The notes below the pieces were generated by a model that was given only the letters and a program-made list of their open reading frames with translations, searched no databases and was not told where the DNA came from. This document shows positions 32,448-43,756 of a stretch of DNA of 64,000 nucleotides, in pieces. Origin of the DNA: Locusta migratoria (taxonomy: Eukaryota > Arthropoda > Insecta > Orthoptera > Acrididae). Every line of letters begins with the position of its first letter. The stretch's first letter is position 1. The position numbers and the translations under genes were made by a program. The stretch lies in the NCBI GenBank assembly GCA_026315105.1, contig CM048744.1, positions 25,151,759 to 25,215,758 on the forward strand, read 5' to 3'.

Positions 32448-33120
32448 AGTTCAGACGAGGATGAGTTTCTACTTCTCAGTTTGCTTGCTTCAAAGAAGCG
32501 AAGAAAATATGTTCATCAAATTAATAAGAAACCAGAAGAATATGGTGAATTTCATCGTCTCTGCAAAGAGCTGTGATTGTGTGAAGACAGATTTTTAAAT
32601 TATTTTCAAATGTCTCACTAACTGCAATGACAGCTACATAGAAAGCACGTACTAATGAAATGTCCAAGGAAAGAGTTGCTCAAGTTATTATTGTTATAAA
32701 AAATCAGTTGTCTCGTTTGGAGTTGCTGATCATGATGACATCTTTGTGGTGTTGATGTGGGCAGCTGGAGCAGACAGAGACGGTGTCATTTTTTAAAACA
32801 CTACATTTCTGCACAAGCACTCGTGTGCCTCGCGTGTTAGGTAATGGTTTAAATTGCAGACTTATCTAATATATCCCTTTCCTAAAGCTGCAGCCTTGGA
32901 AGATCCTCAAAAGGTAATTTACAATAAATTCCTCTGCAAGAGATGGCATTTAGTGGAAAATCTTGCTGAAAAGCTGCGTGTCTTTTTAGGGCCAATAGCC
33001 CTACAAATTGATACTGTAAAAAACGATTTGGAGGCAGCGTTCTGTCTACATAATTTCCTCCGCAGCAATGCAATGCAATGCAAGCTACGTGATTACCGAA
33101 CAAGAGGAGCAGATAGATAA
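32448..33120 (+). pseudogene. PIF/Harbinger-type transposase remnant
   Basis: The N-terminal part reads SSDEDEFLLLSLLASKKRRK, YVHQINKKPEEYGEFHRLC, and after a stop CEDRFLNYFQMS, like the start of HARBI1-type nucleases. The DDE core is missing. The C-terminal part (32854-33120) reads YPFPKAAALEDPQKVIYNKF, then WHLVENLAEKLRVF and AAFCLHNFLRSN, where the family has a R-x-x-VEN-x-FG block and a final LHN. It is therefore a deletion derivative. I did not find its inverted ends. Confidence 0.72.
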
Positions 33121-33660
33121 CTTGCAGGCTACTACATTTTCTAATATGCTAAGACTAAAACAGAATCCAATTTCTTGCGTATTTTGTCAATGACCAGTAA
33201 CAAGGTATGTGCAGTTGGCAGCCAACAATTTACTTATGCACAATCTGCGTTGATGTTAGTCCAACTACATCGTTTTTCTTACGATTTTTAACTGCATTTC
33301 GCACTACACAACAAGAAATGTACTGTAATTTTCAATATTTCGCTTAATCCATTTTCAATAGTTTGAATTAGACAAGTAGGTATACATTGGTTTGTAATTC
33401 TGAAAAATATGGGTTTGTAATTATGAAAAATAAATTAATACCCGTTTGATTCAGCCTTCTGCATATCTACTTCCAACTGTCTGTCTTTGTAGACGCATGT
33501 TTGTATTCTGGGTCACGTACGACATACAGTAATGGCTTTGGACGCGCCAGATTGATCGGTTGGTCTGTTTTCCGCCACACTGCTCCCGCTTGCCCGCCGC
33601 GGTCTCTGTAGAAAAGCACAGCCTGTCTGCTGTGAGGCAGAATGCAACACAGTGCCCGAT
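33121..33660. other. No recognised feature
   Basis: Possibly the 3' part of the Harbinger-like element; it ends in a T-rich stretch (33669-33722). Confidence 0.4.
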
Positions 33661-33724
33661 CTCTGTTTGACGAAGTTTCGAAGTTTTATTTTTTTTTTAT
33701 TTTTTTTATTTTTTTATTTTTGAT

Positions 33725-35065
33725 GATGCCTTGTCCAACCCCTCACATTAGGAATATTTGCTCCAAGGCAAAAGGTACTTTGGTAAGTACCAGGAGAGCT
33801 TGTGGCAAAAATTGGGGCCTGAGCCCCAAGGGTATGCATTGGATATACACCACGGTGATTAGACCCAGGATAACCTATAGGGCGGTCGTGTGGTGGAAGA
33901 AGGTAGAACAGCAGGTTGCTGCTAAGGAGCATGGTAAGGTACAGAGACTAGCCTGCTTAGCCTTAACAGGCGGAATTAGCAGCACACCAACTGCTGGGAT
34001 GGAAACCATGCTGGATATGCCCCCATTACACCTTTGGGTCAAGATGAAGGTAGCGGCTGGTGCATACAGGCTCAAATCTGGTAACAACTGGAACTCTTTG
34101 GGATATCCAGAATCACACACTAAAATAGTGAGTGAAGTAAATATAGGAAAGGTTGGGGAAATGCCAGCCGACTATATTATAACACCATACTGCTTCAACA
34201 AGCCTTTCAGTATAACAATTGGAAGTATGGAGCTGTGGGAGAAAATAGTTCGACACTGTACGGTGGATATTGTCTGGGTCACTGACGGGTCAAAATCAGT
34301 CCAAGGCGTTAGGGCCGGGTATACGGGTGCAGACAAGACTGGAGGGCGTCACCTCTCTAGGAAAACAGGCCTCAGTATTCCAGGCAAAAATCACTGCCAT
34401 CAGGTCATGTGTGGAGGAGAATTCGCGTAGGTGCTACAAAGATCGTAGCATCTATATCTATTCAGACAGCCAGGCAGCCCTGAGATCACAGGCAGCTCCT
34501 GCAGCAAGGTCTAAAATTGTTGCAGAATGTCATAGGGGGTCTGGTGGAGCTAGGGGAAAGCAATAGAGTAAACCTATTGTGGGTCCCTGGCCACTCGGGG
34601 ATCAGTGGCAACGAAAATGCCGGCAGATTAGCCAGGATGGGGGCAGAGACTCCATTTATTGGACCGGAACTTGTCCTGACAATCACCAAGGCAATGATCA
34701 AATTGGAGCTACGTAACTGGCTCAGAAGACAGCACGTAGAATATTGGACCAAAGTCCATCAACAAAAACATGGCAAGATAATGATGCCAAAGCCATGTTT
34801 TAAAAGAAGCTCTGCAATCCTGGGTCTGAACAGGAGAGAGATTAGACTCATGGTTGGATTGCTGACAGGCCATGGGAATTTCAAAAAACACCTACATACA
34901 ATGGGAATAACAGAAGAGGACCCTGAATGTAGGATCTGTGATGACGGTGATGAAACTGCATCACATGTAATCTTCGAATGCGTTGCATTGGAGAGTAAAA
35001 GGCACAGAACATTGGGGACAAGTAGACCCGAAGAAATTGTGTCTAATAAAGAACTGCTAAAGGGA

Positions 35066-35067
<2 letters not shown>
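33725..35067 (+). pseudogene. LOA/R1-like element, copy 2: RT C-terminus, RNase H and Cys/His motif
   Basis: A 5'-truncated copy beginning NICSKAKGTLVSTRRACGKN in the RT thumb. It keeps the region deleted in copy 1 (VIRPRITYRAVVWWKKVEQQ, LTGGISSTPTAGMETML). RNase H has WVTDGSK, then after a frameshift VFQAKITAIR (catalytic Glu changed to Lys), YSDSQAAL, and after another shift VPGHSGISGNENAGRLARMG (the last Asp changed to Gly; copy 1 has EHADRL). The C-terminus has CRICDDGDETASHVIFEC and ends abruptly at KELLKG, where a T run starts. It is the reference that shows the RTE insertion in copy 1. Confidence 0.87.

Positions 35068-35101
<34 letters not shown>
35068..35101. repeat. Poly(T) tract at an element junction
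   Basis: A run of 33-34 T exactly where LOA-like copy 2 stops and the CR1-like element begins. Neither element ends this way by itself, so it may be a leftover tail of a third element on the minus strand or a repair-made or assembly-made tract. Confidence 0.9.
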
Positions 35102-35104
<3 letters not shown>

Positions 35105-35194
35105 GTTAGAGGGCCTCGGGAATACACAAAATGGGTTTCGGTCTCAAAGGGGGGAGGTCAGAAACAGGAAGAAAGCAGATCTAGAAACCATTGG

Positions 35195-35890
35195 TGTAAC
35201 AGTTGTAAATTTCCGTAGCTGTATTGGGAAAGTTCCAGAGCTCCAAGCGCTGATAGATAGTACTGAGGCACAAATCGTTATATGTTCTGAAAGCTGGCTG
35301 ACGCCTGAGATAAACTCGGCTGAAATTTTTTCAGAGGGCCAAATGGTCTTCAGAAAGGATAGAATAAATAAAAAAAGGGGGTGGCGTGTTTATTGCTGGT
35401 ACATACGGTTTATCCTGCAGCGAAATTGAGGAAAATACTTCCTGTGAGTTGGTCTGGGTAGAGGTTATACCTGACAACCGGAATAAATTAATAATTGGAT
35501 CTTTTTGTCGGCCTCCTGACTCAGACGATGCGGTTGCAGAAATGTTCAAAGAAAGCTTGAATCATATTTCAAATGGGTATCCGCAGCATACTGTTATAAT
35601 CGGTGGCGACTTTAATTTACCATCTATATGTTGGCATAATTACGTATTCAAAACAGGCGGCAAACATCGTCCGAACTAGTTCTGAATGCTTTTTCTGAAA
35701 ACTACTTCGAACAGTTAGTTCATGAACCCACTAGAATAGTAAGTGGTTGCGAAAATATCCTTGATCTCCTAGCAACAAATAATCCGGAGATAGTAAAGAG
35801 CATCAAAACAAATACAGAGATTAGCGAACATCGAGTTGTAGTAGCGAGACTAAATGCCGAAATACACAAATGCACCAAAATTAACGAAAA
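35195..35890 (+). pseudogene. CR1-like element: AP endonuclease
   Basis: Begins in one frame with VVNFRSCIGKVPELQALID, QIVICSESWLTPEI (catalytic Glu) and MVFRKDRINKK. A purine-run frameshift near 35370 leads to GTYGLSCSEIEE, IIGSFCRPPDS, and VIIGGDFNLPSICW (GDFN). Another frameshift near 35670 leads to LVLNAFSENYFEQLVHEPTR, ILDLLATNN and ISEHRVVVA (SEH where SDH is usual). The domain is complete but broken twice. Confidence 0.85.
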
Positions 35891-35899
35891 ATATATCTA

Positions 35900-37920
35900 T
35901 TCAATAAAGCAGATAAAAATTCGCTTCACGCTTTCCTGACTGATAATCTCCAGTCTTTCAAAACTAAAAATGCGAGTGTAGCTCAGTTGTGGCTTACTTT
36001 CAAAGACATAATATCAGTAGCAATCGAGAGATTTATACCAAATAAATTAATAAAAGAGGGGGCTGACCCCTCGTTGTACACAAACCAGGTCAGATCACTG
36101 TTGCAGAAACAAAGAAAAACGCACGCAAAATTAAAAAAGACACAGAATCCTCAAGACTGGAAATCTTTTAGTGAAAATCGCAACCTAGCGCGGACTTCAA
36201 TGCGAGAAGCCTATAGTAGCTGCCACAACGAAATCCTGTCACGTAATCTTGCAGAAAATCCAAAGAAATTCTGGTCATATGTGAAGTACACTAGCGGCAA
36301 AACACAAAAAATACCTTCACTACGCGATAGCAATGGTAATACTATCGACGGCAGTACTGCTAAGGGAGAATTACTAAACACAGCTTTCCGAAATTCGTTC
36401 ACCAAAGAAGACGAAGTGAACACACCAGTATTCAATCCAAGAACAGATGCCAGCATGCGAAAATTAGAAGCAGTTGTTAGTGGAGTAGTAAAACAACTAA
36501 AGTCACTAAACAAAAACAAATCTTCCGGGCCAGATTGTATACCAACTAGATTCCTCTCAGAGTATGCTAATGCAATAGCTCCGTAGTTAGCTATAAGTTA
36601 CAACCGATCACTCAGCGAAAGATCTGTACCCAAGGACTGGAAAGTTGCCCAAGTTACTCCAGTATTCAATAAAGGCAATAGGAGTGATCCCCAAAATTAC
36701 AGGCCAATCTCATTGACGTCGTTTGCAGTAGGATTTTGGAACATATACTTTGTTCGCATATTATGAACTACCTCGAAGAGAACGACCTATTAACCGTTAG
36801 TCAACACGGATTAACAAAGTATCGATCTTGCGAAACACAGCTTTCCCTGTATTGACATGAAGTGTTAAGTGCCATCGACAAGGCATCTCAAATCGATTCC
36901 ATATTTCTGGATTTCCGGAAGGCTTTTGATACTGTACCCCACAAGCGGCTTATAACGAAATTGCGTGCTTATGGAATATCTTCCCAATTGTGCGATTGGA
37001 TTCACGATTTCCTATCAGAAAGGACACAGTTCGTTGTAATTGACGGTATGTCATCGAGTAAAACAGCAGTTTTATCTGGCGTTCCACAGGGAAGTGTTAT
37101 AGGTCCCCTACTCTTCCTCGTGTTTATAAATGATTTAGGAGACAATCTGAATAGCTCCCTTAGACTGTTCGCGGATGATGCTGTCGTTTATCGGTTAGTG
37201 AAGTCAACAGAGGATCAAAAGCAAATACAAAGCGATTTAGACAAAATTTCTCCTTGGTGCGAAAATTGGCAATTGACACTAAATAAAGAAAAGTGTGAAG
37301 TAATACACATGACCACTAAAAGAAATCCGCTGAACTTCAATTACGCGATAAATCAGTCAAACCTTAAGGTCGTAAATTCTAAAAAATACCCAGGAGTTAC
37401 AATTACGAACAACTTTGACTGGAGAGAACACATAGAAAATATTGTGGGGAAGGCGAATCAAAGGTTGCGTTTCATTGGCAGAACGCTTCGAAGATGCACC
37501 AGCTCCACCAAAGAGACTGCCTACATCATACTTGTGCGACCTCTCCTGGAGTACTGTTGCCCCTTGTGAGACCCTCACCAGGTGGGACTGACGGAAGACA
37601 TTGAGAAGGTTTAGAGAAGGGCAGCTCGTTACGGGGGGGGGGGGGGTGAGCGTCACGGAAATGTTGCACGAATTGGGGTGGAAATCATTAAAAGAAAGAT
37701 GTTATTAATTGCGGCGTGATCTGTTTGCGAAGTTTCAATCACCGACTTTTACTTCAGAATGTGAAAATATTTTGCTAGTACCCACCTACTTAGGGAGACA
37801 TGACCATCCCAATAAAATAAGAGAAATCAGATCGAAAACGGAACAATTTAGGTGTTCATTTTTCCCGCGCGCCTTTAGAGAATGGAACGGTAGAGAAAAG
37901 TTATAAAAGTGGTTAATGAA
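35900..37920 (+). pseudogene. CR1-like element: reverse transcriptase
   Basis: The linker and fingers are open to about 36586 (KNKSSGPDCIPTRFLSEYA), followed by stops and shifts through NYRPISLTSF. The main RT frame is 36862-37569: FLDFRKAFDTVPHKRL (motif A), GVPQGSVIGPLLFLVFINDL (motif B), LRLFADDAVVYR (motif C intact) and RFIGRTLRRC..SSTKETAY. After CCPL the Trp codon is a stop (tga), and about 60 bp on lies a run of 13 G (37634-37646) where copy 2 has ordinary sequence. The C-terminal remnant is SFFPRAFREWNG. Confidence 0.88.
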
Positions 37921-37985
37921 CCCTCTGCCAGGCACTTAAATGTGATTTGCAGAGTATCTATGTAGATGTAGATGTAGATGTAGAA

Positions 37986-39955
37986 AAACAGCGTCCTGAG
38001 ACGAGGCGGAAGCAGACGCCGCTATCGTAGGCGAAATTCAACAAGTCGGAGATAGCACAAAATATAATATACAAAAACACTTTGAAGCTGACTCTGGTCT
38101 TTCGTGTCTGTTTTGAGATGGTGCGTGTGTATAGCCAAGTTAAATTACACCTGAATTGGACCGCGAGCAAGCACGCTAAAAGCGACACACGGCTACTTTA
38201 CATGAACGCACTCCACTGAAGGTGAAGTGGATGATAATCGGATTCATTATACAAAATCACGGTGGCTTCTTAAGTTGCAGTCTGTTAGAAATTAATCTAC
38301 GTACTGGTTTTATATGAGAAGTGGCGTGAATTCAGGCGACTAGCTGCAAACCCCGGAAGTCGGAGCTCGGACCCACGTGGTTCCGAAAACCGATAAAACT
38401 GAATAAATTCAGTTTTCGAAAAATAAAGAAAATTAACTACAGCATGCATCCCATATAAGGATGCGAAAGAAAAGCAGCTACACGCGATAGGGAGCGATTA
38501 GAAGAAACGGATGAAATCCAGCGTAAACAAACAAAAGAAAAAAAAGTAACAACACAGAAATGAAATAATTACACAGACGGAAAAATGAAATAGGAATTGC
38601 GGCATGCACACCATAGAAATGTTCAGAATTACACGAAGAAGCGAAAGAAACGCAGCTACACGCGATAGGGGGCGATTACAGAGACGTATGAGGTCCTGTC
38701 TCAGAAAAAACACAAAAATTAAATAATTACAAAGTAGGAAAAATAAAATTAAGAATTACAGCCAGCAACCCGTAGAAATGTTTAGAATTACATAAGGAAG
38801 CTATTAAAGGAGGTTGTACAAGGCTCAGAGAGAATTACAGATACAGACAGAGTTCGCACTACAAGTCGGAGAAGAAACAGCAACATTAAAATAGGCGGGG
38901 AGAGAAGATCGCGGAATATTAGTGGAAATCAGAAGGATACCCGCATACTTACTTGCCTGATGGGCATGGATCAAATAAGTGTAGAAGCTGAAGGCTTTGT
39001 TTTATGAACCAACCACGTGGAACACATATCACTCACGGAAGAAAAAGACGAGAAGATTGTTACATGCACTGTATAAAATGTACATATAACGGATTATAAA
39101 TCGGACCCCAGAAAGCTAGAAAGTATTTACACAGGGTTAATACACAGCTACATGATCACAAAAGGTTTTAGCATACCAAGCCGTTATCAAACTACAACTA
39201 GAATCACACACACCACGTTCATCTATTGGAAATCATTGAATTGAAAAACGAGAAAACATTTCCGCACTCGATGGGAGAAAATATTAAAAAAATGATTCTA
39301 AGTTCAAGAATCTAAGTTAAACGTGCTAGTCAATGAAATGCTACCATCTCGTGGATACCAGAGAAGAACCAACATTACGTCAACAGACTACCAGCACAGA
39401 GTGAAGATCTATCGGTCATCAGGAGGAAAACTGCTAATGGCGCGGGAAGCCACGGAAAACTGGAAAATCCACGAAAACAGCGGCGGTGGAGGCGGACAGC
39501 GACACTCGCTCTGGAGGGAAAAGCTCGCTAACTAGCTAGTAGCCAAAGGGTGTGGAAACCTATTTGGTAGCCTCGGCAGCCTTCGACTCTGAGCCAGAAA
39601 GAACGATGGAAAGCGAGCTGACACACCCCACATTCAGACAGCCATAGATTCTCGCACACACTTAAAAGTAACACAACTGCACATTCTCACAGGGACAGTG
39701 GCGTAGCGGAGAAGTCGTACTTATGCCACATTAATTAACATTATAATAAATTTCAACATAACAAAATAAGAAAAACCTAGCAATATTAACTAATATTTTA
39801 ACACATGAAATAAAAATAATATTCCTCAAGCCTTAAAAAGAGCGGGGTTGAAGTTTCAATAAAGTGATAATCTAGCGACATTGAATAAATAATAACTTTA
39901 CAGAAATATACAAAAAATATACGGAAGACGACAGACGGTCCTCTTTCAAGTTTTA
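37986..39955 (+). repeat. Unclassified 2.3-kb repeat, copy B
   Basis: Begins cagcgtcctgagacgaggcg, equal to copy C from about 45598, and runs to gacagacggtcctctttcaa at 39952. It lacks the first 590 bp of copy C. It shows the empty site for the SINE at 29196. The start abuts the CR1-like tail. The frames within it are short and not shared between copies. Confidence 0.83.
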
Positions 39956-39959
39956 ATCT

Positions 39960-40270
39960 ACATTTCTTAAACACCAAGTTATGGTCAGAGTCTATATCTG
40001 CCCCTGGATATGTATTACAGTTTGAAACCTGGTTTCGAAACCTATGTCTCATCTATATAAAGTGAATACTGTACCTTCCAGTGTCTTCTGGTCTCTTCCC
40101 CGTACACAACACTGTTTCACGATGATTAAACGAAGTCTGTGATGATTAAATTGTGCTCTGCACAAAGTTCTACTAGGTGATCTCCTTTTTCATTCCTGAT
40201 CCGCAGTCCATATTCACATTTCCTTCTCTTCGGTTTCCTACTACCGACTTTTCGTCTTCCTTAACTGTCT
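39960..40270 (-). pseudogene. RTE endonuclease fragment (other RTE lineage)
   Basis: Minus strand: GDHLVELCAEHNLIITD in one frame and MRHRFRNQVSNCNTYPGADI, then DSDHNLV, in another. The same block as 10820-10925 of the RTE element, but clearly diverged from it. It lies between repeat copy B and a Helitron end. Confidence 0.75.
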
Positions 40271-40405
40271 GAATAACACATTTTACTGTTTGGTTAATGC
40301 ATCGAGACCATTGTATTTTCTGTGAAATTGCCTCCTACTGTATCTGCCGGATTTATTTTATTTAATGCATTTCACTAACCTGTTTTAATACCTTTTTATC
40401 TATGA

Positions 40406-40735
40406 CTAGCTGCAAGAACCCGCTTGGCCCGGTATTAAAAAAAAACGTTTTCTGTAGAAGCGTACAAAACCGTTTATTTGCATGTAATAAAAGGATACAT
40501 TTATGTTAAAGCAATGTGATAAACAACATTTGTGGCAGTTCCATTTGGAGTATGTACAAAAAGATTTTCGTCTTTGCCCACTCTGGAGCAGGCCACATAC
40601 AACTGTCCATGAGAGAAGCAAGGTGTCTGCAAGTCTATACCAGCAGTCCCAAAAGACTCGTCCTGTGACTTGTTATTGTCATCGCAAAGCATAGTTTCAA
40701 AGGGAACTGTTTTCTCTCGAATTGTATGGTGTTGT
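40406..40735 (-). pseudogene. Helitron helicase C-terminus and 3' terminus
   Basis: The minus strand encodes NNKSQDESFGTAGIDLQTPC, FSHGQLYVACSRVGKDENLF and ATNVVYHIAL, the last conserved block of Helitron Pif1-like helicases. About 90 bp downstream on the same strand lies a G/C-rich imperfect hairpin and CTAG (40406-40409) followed by T, the Helitron 3' end. Upstream (higher coordinates) the gene is cut by a SINE and then a Tc1 element. This helicase differs from the scrap at 31489. Confidence 0.85.
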
Positions 40736-40932
40736 CTGAGCGTAGCCGAGCGGTCTAAAGCGCCTCGCTGCGGAGCACGCGGTTGCTCGCCGTGGAGGTT
40801 CGAGTCCTCCCTGGAGCATGGGTGTGTGTGTTTGTCCTTAGGTTAATTTACCTAGGTTTAAGTAGTTTGTAAGCTACGGACTGATGACCACGCAGTTTGG
40901 TGCGATAGATTTACAGACATTTGAACATTTGT
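40733..40932 (+). repeat. tRNA-derived SINE, family 2
   Basis: Well-conserved copy: tagccgagcggtctaaagcg, ggttcgagtcctccct, gtgtgtttgtccttaggtta and tagatttacagacatttgaa. Target-site duplications are not evident. Confidence 0.9.
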
Positions 40933-41075
40933 GATAAGCATATGATTAGCTTTTCAGAGTATTCACACAAGGCTGGCGCCGGTGGCGACACCTACAACGT
41001 GCTGACATGAGGAAAGTTTCTAACCGATTTATCATACAAAAACAGCAGTTGACCTGTGTTGTCTGGTGAAACGTT

Positions 41076-42260
41076 ATGATGCCTCGTGTAAGGAGGAGAA
41101 ATGCGTACCAGCACGTTTTCGACTTTGATAAAGGTCGGATTGTTGCCTATCGCGATTGCGGTTTATCGTATAGAGACATTTCTGCTCGCGTTGGTCGCGA
41201 TCCAATAACTTTTAGCAGAATATGGAATCGGTGGGTTCAGGAGGGAAGACGGAACGCCGTGCAGGATCCCAACGCCCTCGTATCACTAGCAGTCGAGATG
41301 ACAAGCATCTTATCCGCATTGCAGTAAGGGATTGTGCAGCCACGTCTCGATTCCTGAGTCAACAGATGGGGACGTTTGCAAGACAACAACCATCTGCACG
41401 AACAGTTCGACGAAGTTTGCAGCAGCATGGACTATCAGCTCGGAGACCATGGCTGCGGTTACTCTTGACGCTGCTTAACAGGAACGAATTTCAAAACGTT
41501 ATTTATGTCCGGCGACATCACGGTGAAAGCACATTTTAAGCGTGTATTCCTCATAGCCGCCGGCCGCGGTGACCGAGGAGACTGAGGCGCTCCAGTCACG
41601 GTCTGCACGGCCACTACGGTCAGGGGTTCGAATCCCCCTCGGGCATGGATATTTATGCCGTCGTTAGTATAAGGTACTTGATAAGTAGTTTGTAAGTTTA
41701 GGGACTGATGACCCCGTAGTTAAGTCCCATTAGCTTAACAAACATTTGACATTCCTCATCGCCATACTGGCGTATCACCTGGCGTGATGGTATAGGGTGC
41801 CATTGGTTACACGTCTAGGTCACCTCTTGTTCACATCGACGGCATTTTGAACAAGGGCCGTTACTTTTCAGATATGTTGCGACCCGTGTCTCTATCCCTC
41901 ATTCGATCCCTACGAAACCCTACATTTCAGCAGGATAATGGACGACCGCATGTTGCAGGTCCTGTACGGGCCTTTCTGGATACGGAAAGTGTCGACTGCT
42001 GCCCTGGCCAGCGCATTCTCCAGATCTCTAAAAATCTGAAGACGTCTGGTCAATGGTGGCCGAGCAACTGGCTCATCACAATACGCCAGTCACTACTCTT
42101 GATGAACTGTGGTATCGTAGTGAAGCTGCATAGGCACGCGCCATCCAAGTTCTGTTTGACTCAATGCCGAGGCGTATCAAGGCCGTTATTACGGCCAGAG
42201 GTGGTTGTTCTGGGTACTGATTTCTCAGGATCTGTGCATCCAAATTGCGTGAAAACATAA
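41076..42260 (+). pseudogene. Tc1 transposase, broken
   Basis: Starts MMPRVRRRNAYQHVFDFDKG with a helix-turn-helix (IVAYRDCGLSYRDISARVG). A frameshift near 41265 leads to the second DNA-binding part (RRAGSQRPRITSSRDDKHLI, PSARTVRRSLQQHGLSARRP). The stretch that should hold the first Asp (FSDESRF-type) is deleted before YVRRHHGEST. After the SINE, LRNPTFQQDNGRPHVAGPVR has the second Asp; the third (SPDLSPIE) is obscured by decay and a further frameshift. It cannot transpose. Confidence 0.87.
41559..41750 (+). repeat. tRNA-derived SINE, family 1
   Basis: Flanked by attcctcatagcc (41546-41558) and attcctcatcgcc (41751-41763), a 13-bp duplication with one mismatch. It interrupts the Tc1 transposase. 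Confidence 0.95.
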
Positions 42261-42356
42261 TCACATGTCGGTTCTGGTATAATATATTTGTCCTATGAAT
42301 ACCCGTTATCATCTGCATTTCGGCTTGTTGTAGAAATTTTGATGGCCAGTAGTGTA

Positions 42357-42721
42357 AATGCAGTGGCCCGACACCCTTTACCAGTGAAATGAGCCTGTCG
42401 CACTCGTTGAGAGAAGAAATAAAATGTGTAAAATATTTGATGTGATTTCAAGTGACTACATGCTCACATTTGCTCTTTAACCAATGAATGAGTGAAGAGG
42501 TGAGTTCGATACGAAAAAAGAGGTTAGACATGACACTGCGAACCCAGGTACCGAACTGCCCCCACCACAGTATGATATCTCTCCAGCTAACAAGGCTCTC
42601 CTCCGCTAACGAGCAGAAAAGGCCGGTTATGCCACAGTAAAATAAATAATAGAAGAATAGTTTAATTTTTACTACGAATTGACGAATTGTTTGTTCCAGA
42701 GGAACAAACGTTGATAGTGAT
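42357..42721. other. No recognised feature
   Basis: No coding support. Confidence 0.5.
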
Positions 42722-42732
42722 CGTCAGCAGTT

Positions 42733-42930
42733 CAAATGTTCAAATGTTTGTATAGTTTATGGAACCTAACTACGGGGTCATCAGTCCCTAACTTACAAAC
42801 TACTTATGAACTAGCTAACACTAAGGACGGCACAAATATCCATGCCCGAGGGGGGATTCGAACCCTTGACCGTGGCGGCCGTGCAGACCGTGACTGACGC
42901 GCCTCAGTCCCCGCGGCCACCGCGGCCGGC
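42733..42930 (-). repeat. tRNA-derived SINE, family 1
   Basis: Minus strand; perfect 11-bp duplication cgtcagcagtt at 42722-42732 and 42931-42941. Box B appears as ggattcgaaccc on the plus strand. Confidence 0.95.
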
Positions 42931-43334
42931 CGTCAGCAGTTGGAAATATTCAAAAAATCCGAAATTTTCCGACCTTTGTTTCTATTACAAAGATCGACAT
43001 TAGCTCTGCGGTACACGTAAATTGATGCTGGACCGGGATTCGAAGCCGCGTCTCCTACTTTTCACGTATCAAAGAAAGGTTGTCCACCTTTAGAGCAGCA
43101 GCAATAGTGGGTAATTTCGCAGTTTGGGAATGCATATGTGAGTGGATTTGTTGGTGCAGTCAGCCTAGGTGATAGTGGGATTGAAGGGTTTCGTGGCAGT
43201 TCCAGTGGAAACGCCAGCTTTCCCAAGTGCCAGTCACACTGATGGAAGCGCCGGCCTCCCTGTTGATACACAACGAAAGTTAAGATAGGTCGTTTCCTCA
43301 AACAGTTACAACTGAAGGCAATAAATGAAGTCGT

Positions 43335-43705
43335 ATTTATTTTTAATGATTCTAAAATTGCAAAGAGGTCGCTTGAATAATCACTTACATTGTCAAACCA
43401 CAACATGTTTCGAGCCTGGCCAATCGTCTCATTACCGATATAATATATATTGAGCTTTGATGCATTCAAAGTTGTCATTTAAAAAACTGTTATTATGTAT
43501 TGACAAACACTGCCATTACTGTTATGTATTGCCAAACACAAATACATAACAAAAGTACTTTTTGTATATGACAAATTTGAATGCATCAAAGCTCAATATA
43601 TATTACATCGATCACCCGAAACATGTTATGTTATGACAACAAATATTCTACTAACAACATCTAAGTGATTATTCAAGCAACCTCTAAGCAATTTTACAAT
43701 CATTT
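43335..43705. repeat. Imperfect inverted repeat, arms about 140 bp
   Basis: The left arm (about 43335-43482) and right arm (about 43563-43705) share aatatatattgagctttgat and gcttgaataatcactta on opposite strands, with caacatgtttcg/cgaaacatgttatg between. The spacer has a direct repeat of tgttatgtattgccaaacac. This is probably a foldback DNA element; no transposase is visible. Confidence 0.75.
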
Positions 43706-43756
43706 AAAGCAATTTTACAATCATTTAAATCAATTTTACAATCATTTAAATAATTT
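43686..43756. repeat. Short tandem repeat, about 21 bp x 3
   Basis: Unit caattttacaatcatttaaa, three copies with small changes, at the outer end of the right inverted arm. Confidence 0.85.

Larger units (their letters stand above)
35104..37985 (+). mobile_element. CR1-like non-LTR retrotransposon, copy 1
   Basis: Holds an AP endonuclease, a linker and an RT. It ends with tgcagagtatctatgtagat and a (GTAGAT)n tail (about 37961-37985) instead of poly(A). The same 3' end is seen in copy 2 near 50990. Repeat copy B starts directly after the tail. ORF1 is not present. Confidence 0.85.
40940..42356 (+). mobile_element. Tc1-like DNA transposon, internally deleted, with a SINE inside
   Basis: The right end is gttgtagaaattttgatggc then cagtagtgta, a Tc1-type inverted end. 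The matching left end is missing next to the SINE at 40733-40932. It encodes a broken Tc1 transposase. The whole copy has lost its first catalytic block. Confidence 0.82.

Noticed and set aside
43686..43756. CRISPR-like array
   Set aside because: Three short direct units without spacers in a eukaryotic repeat region; it is a simple tandem repeat.
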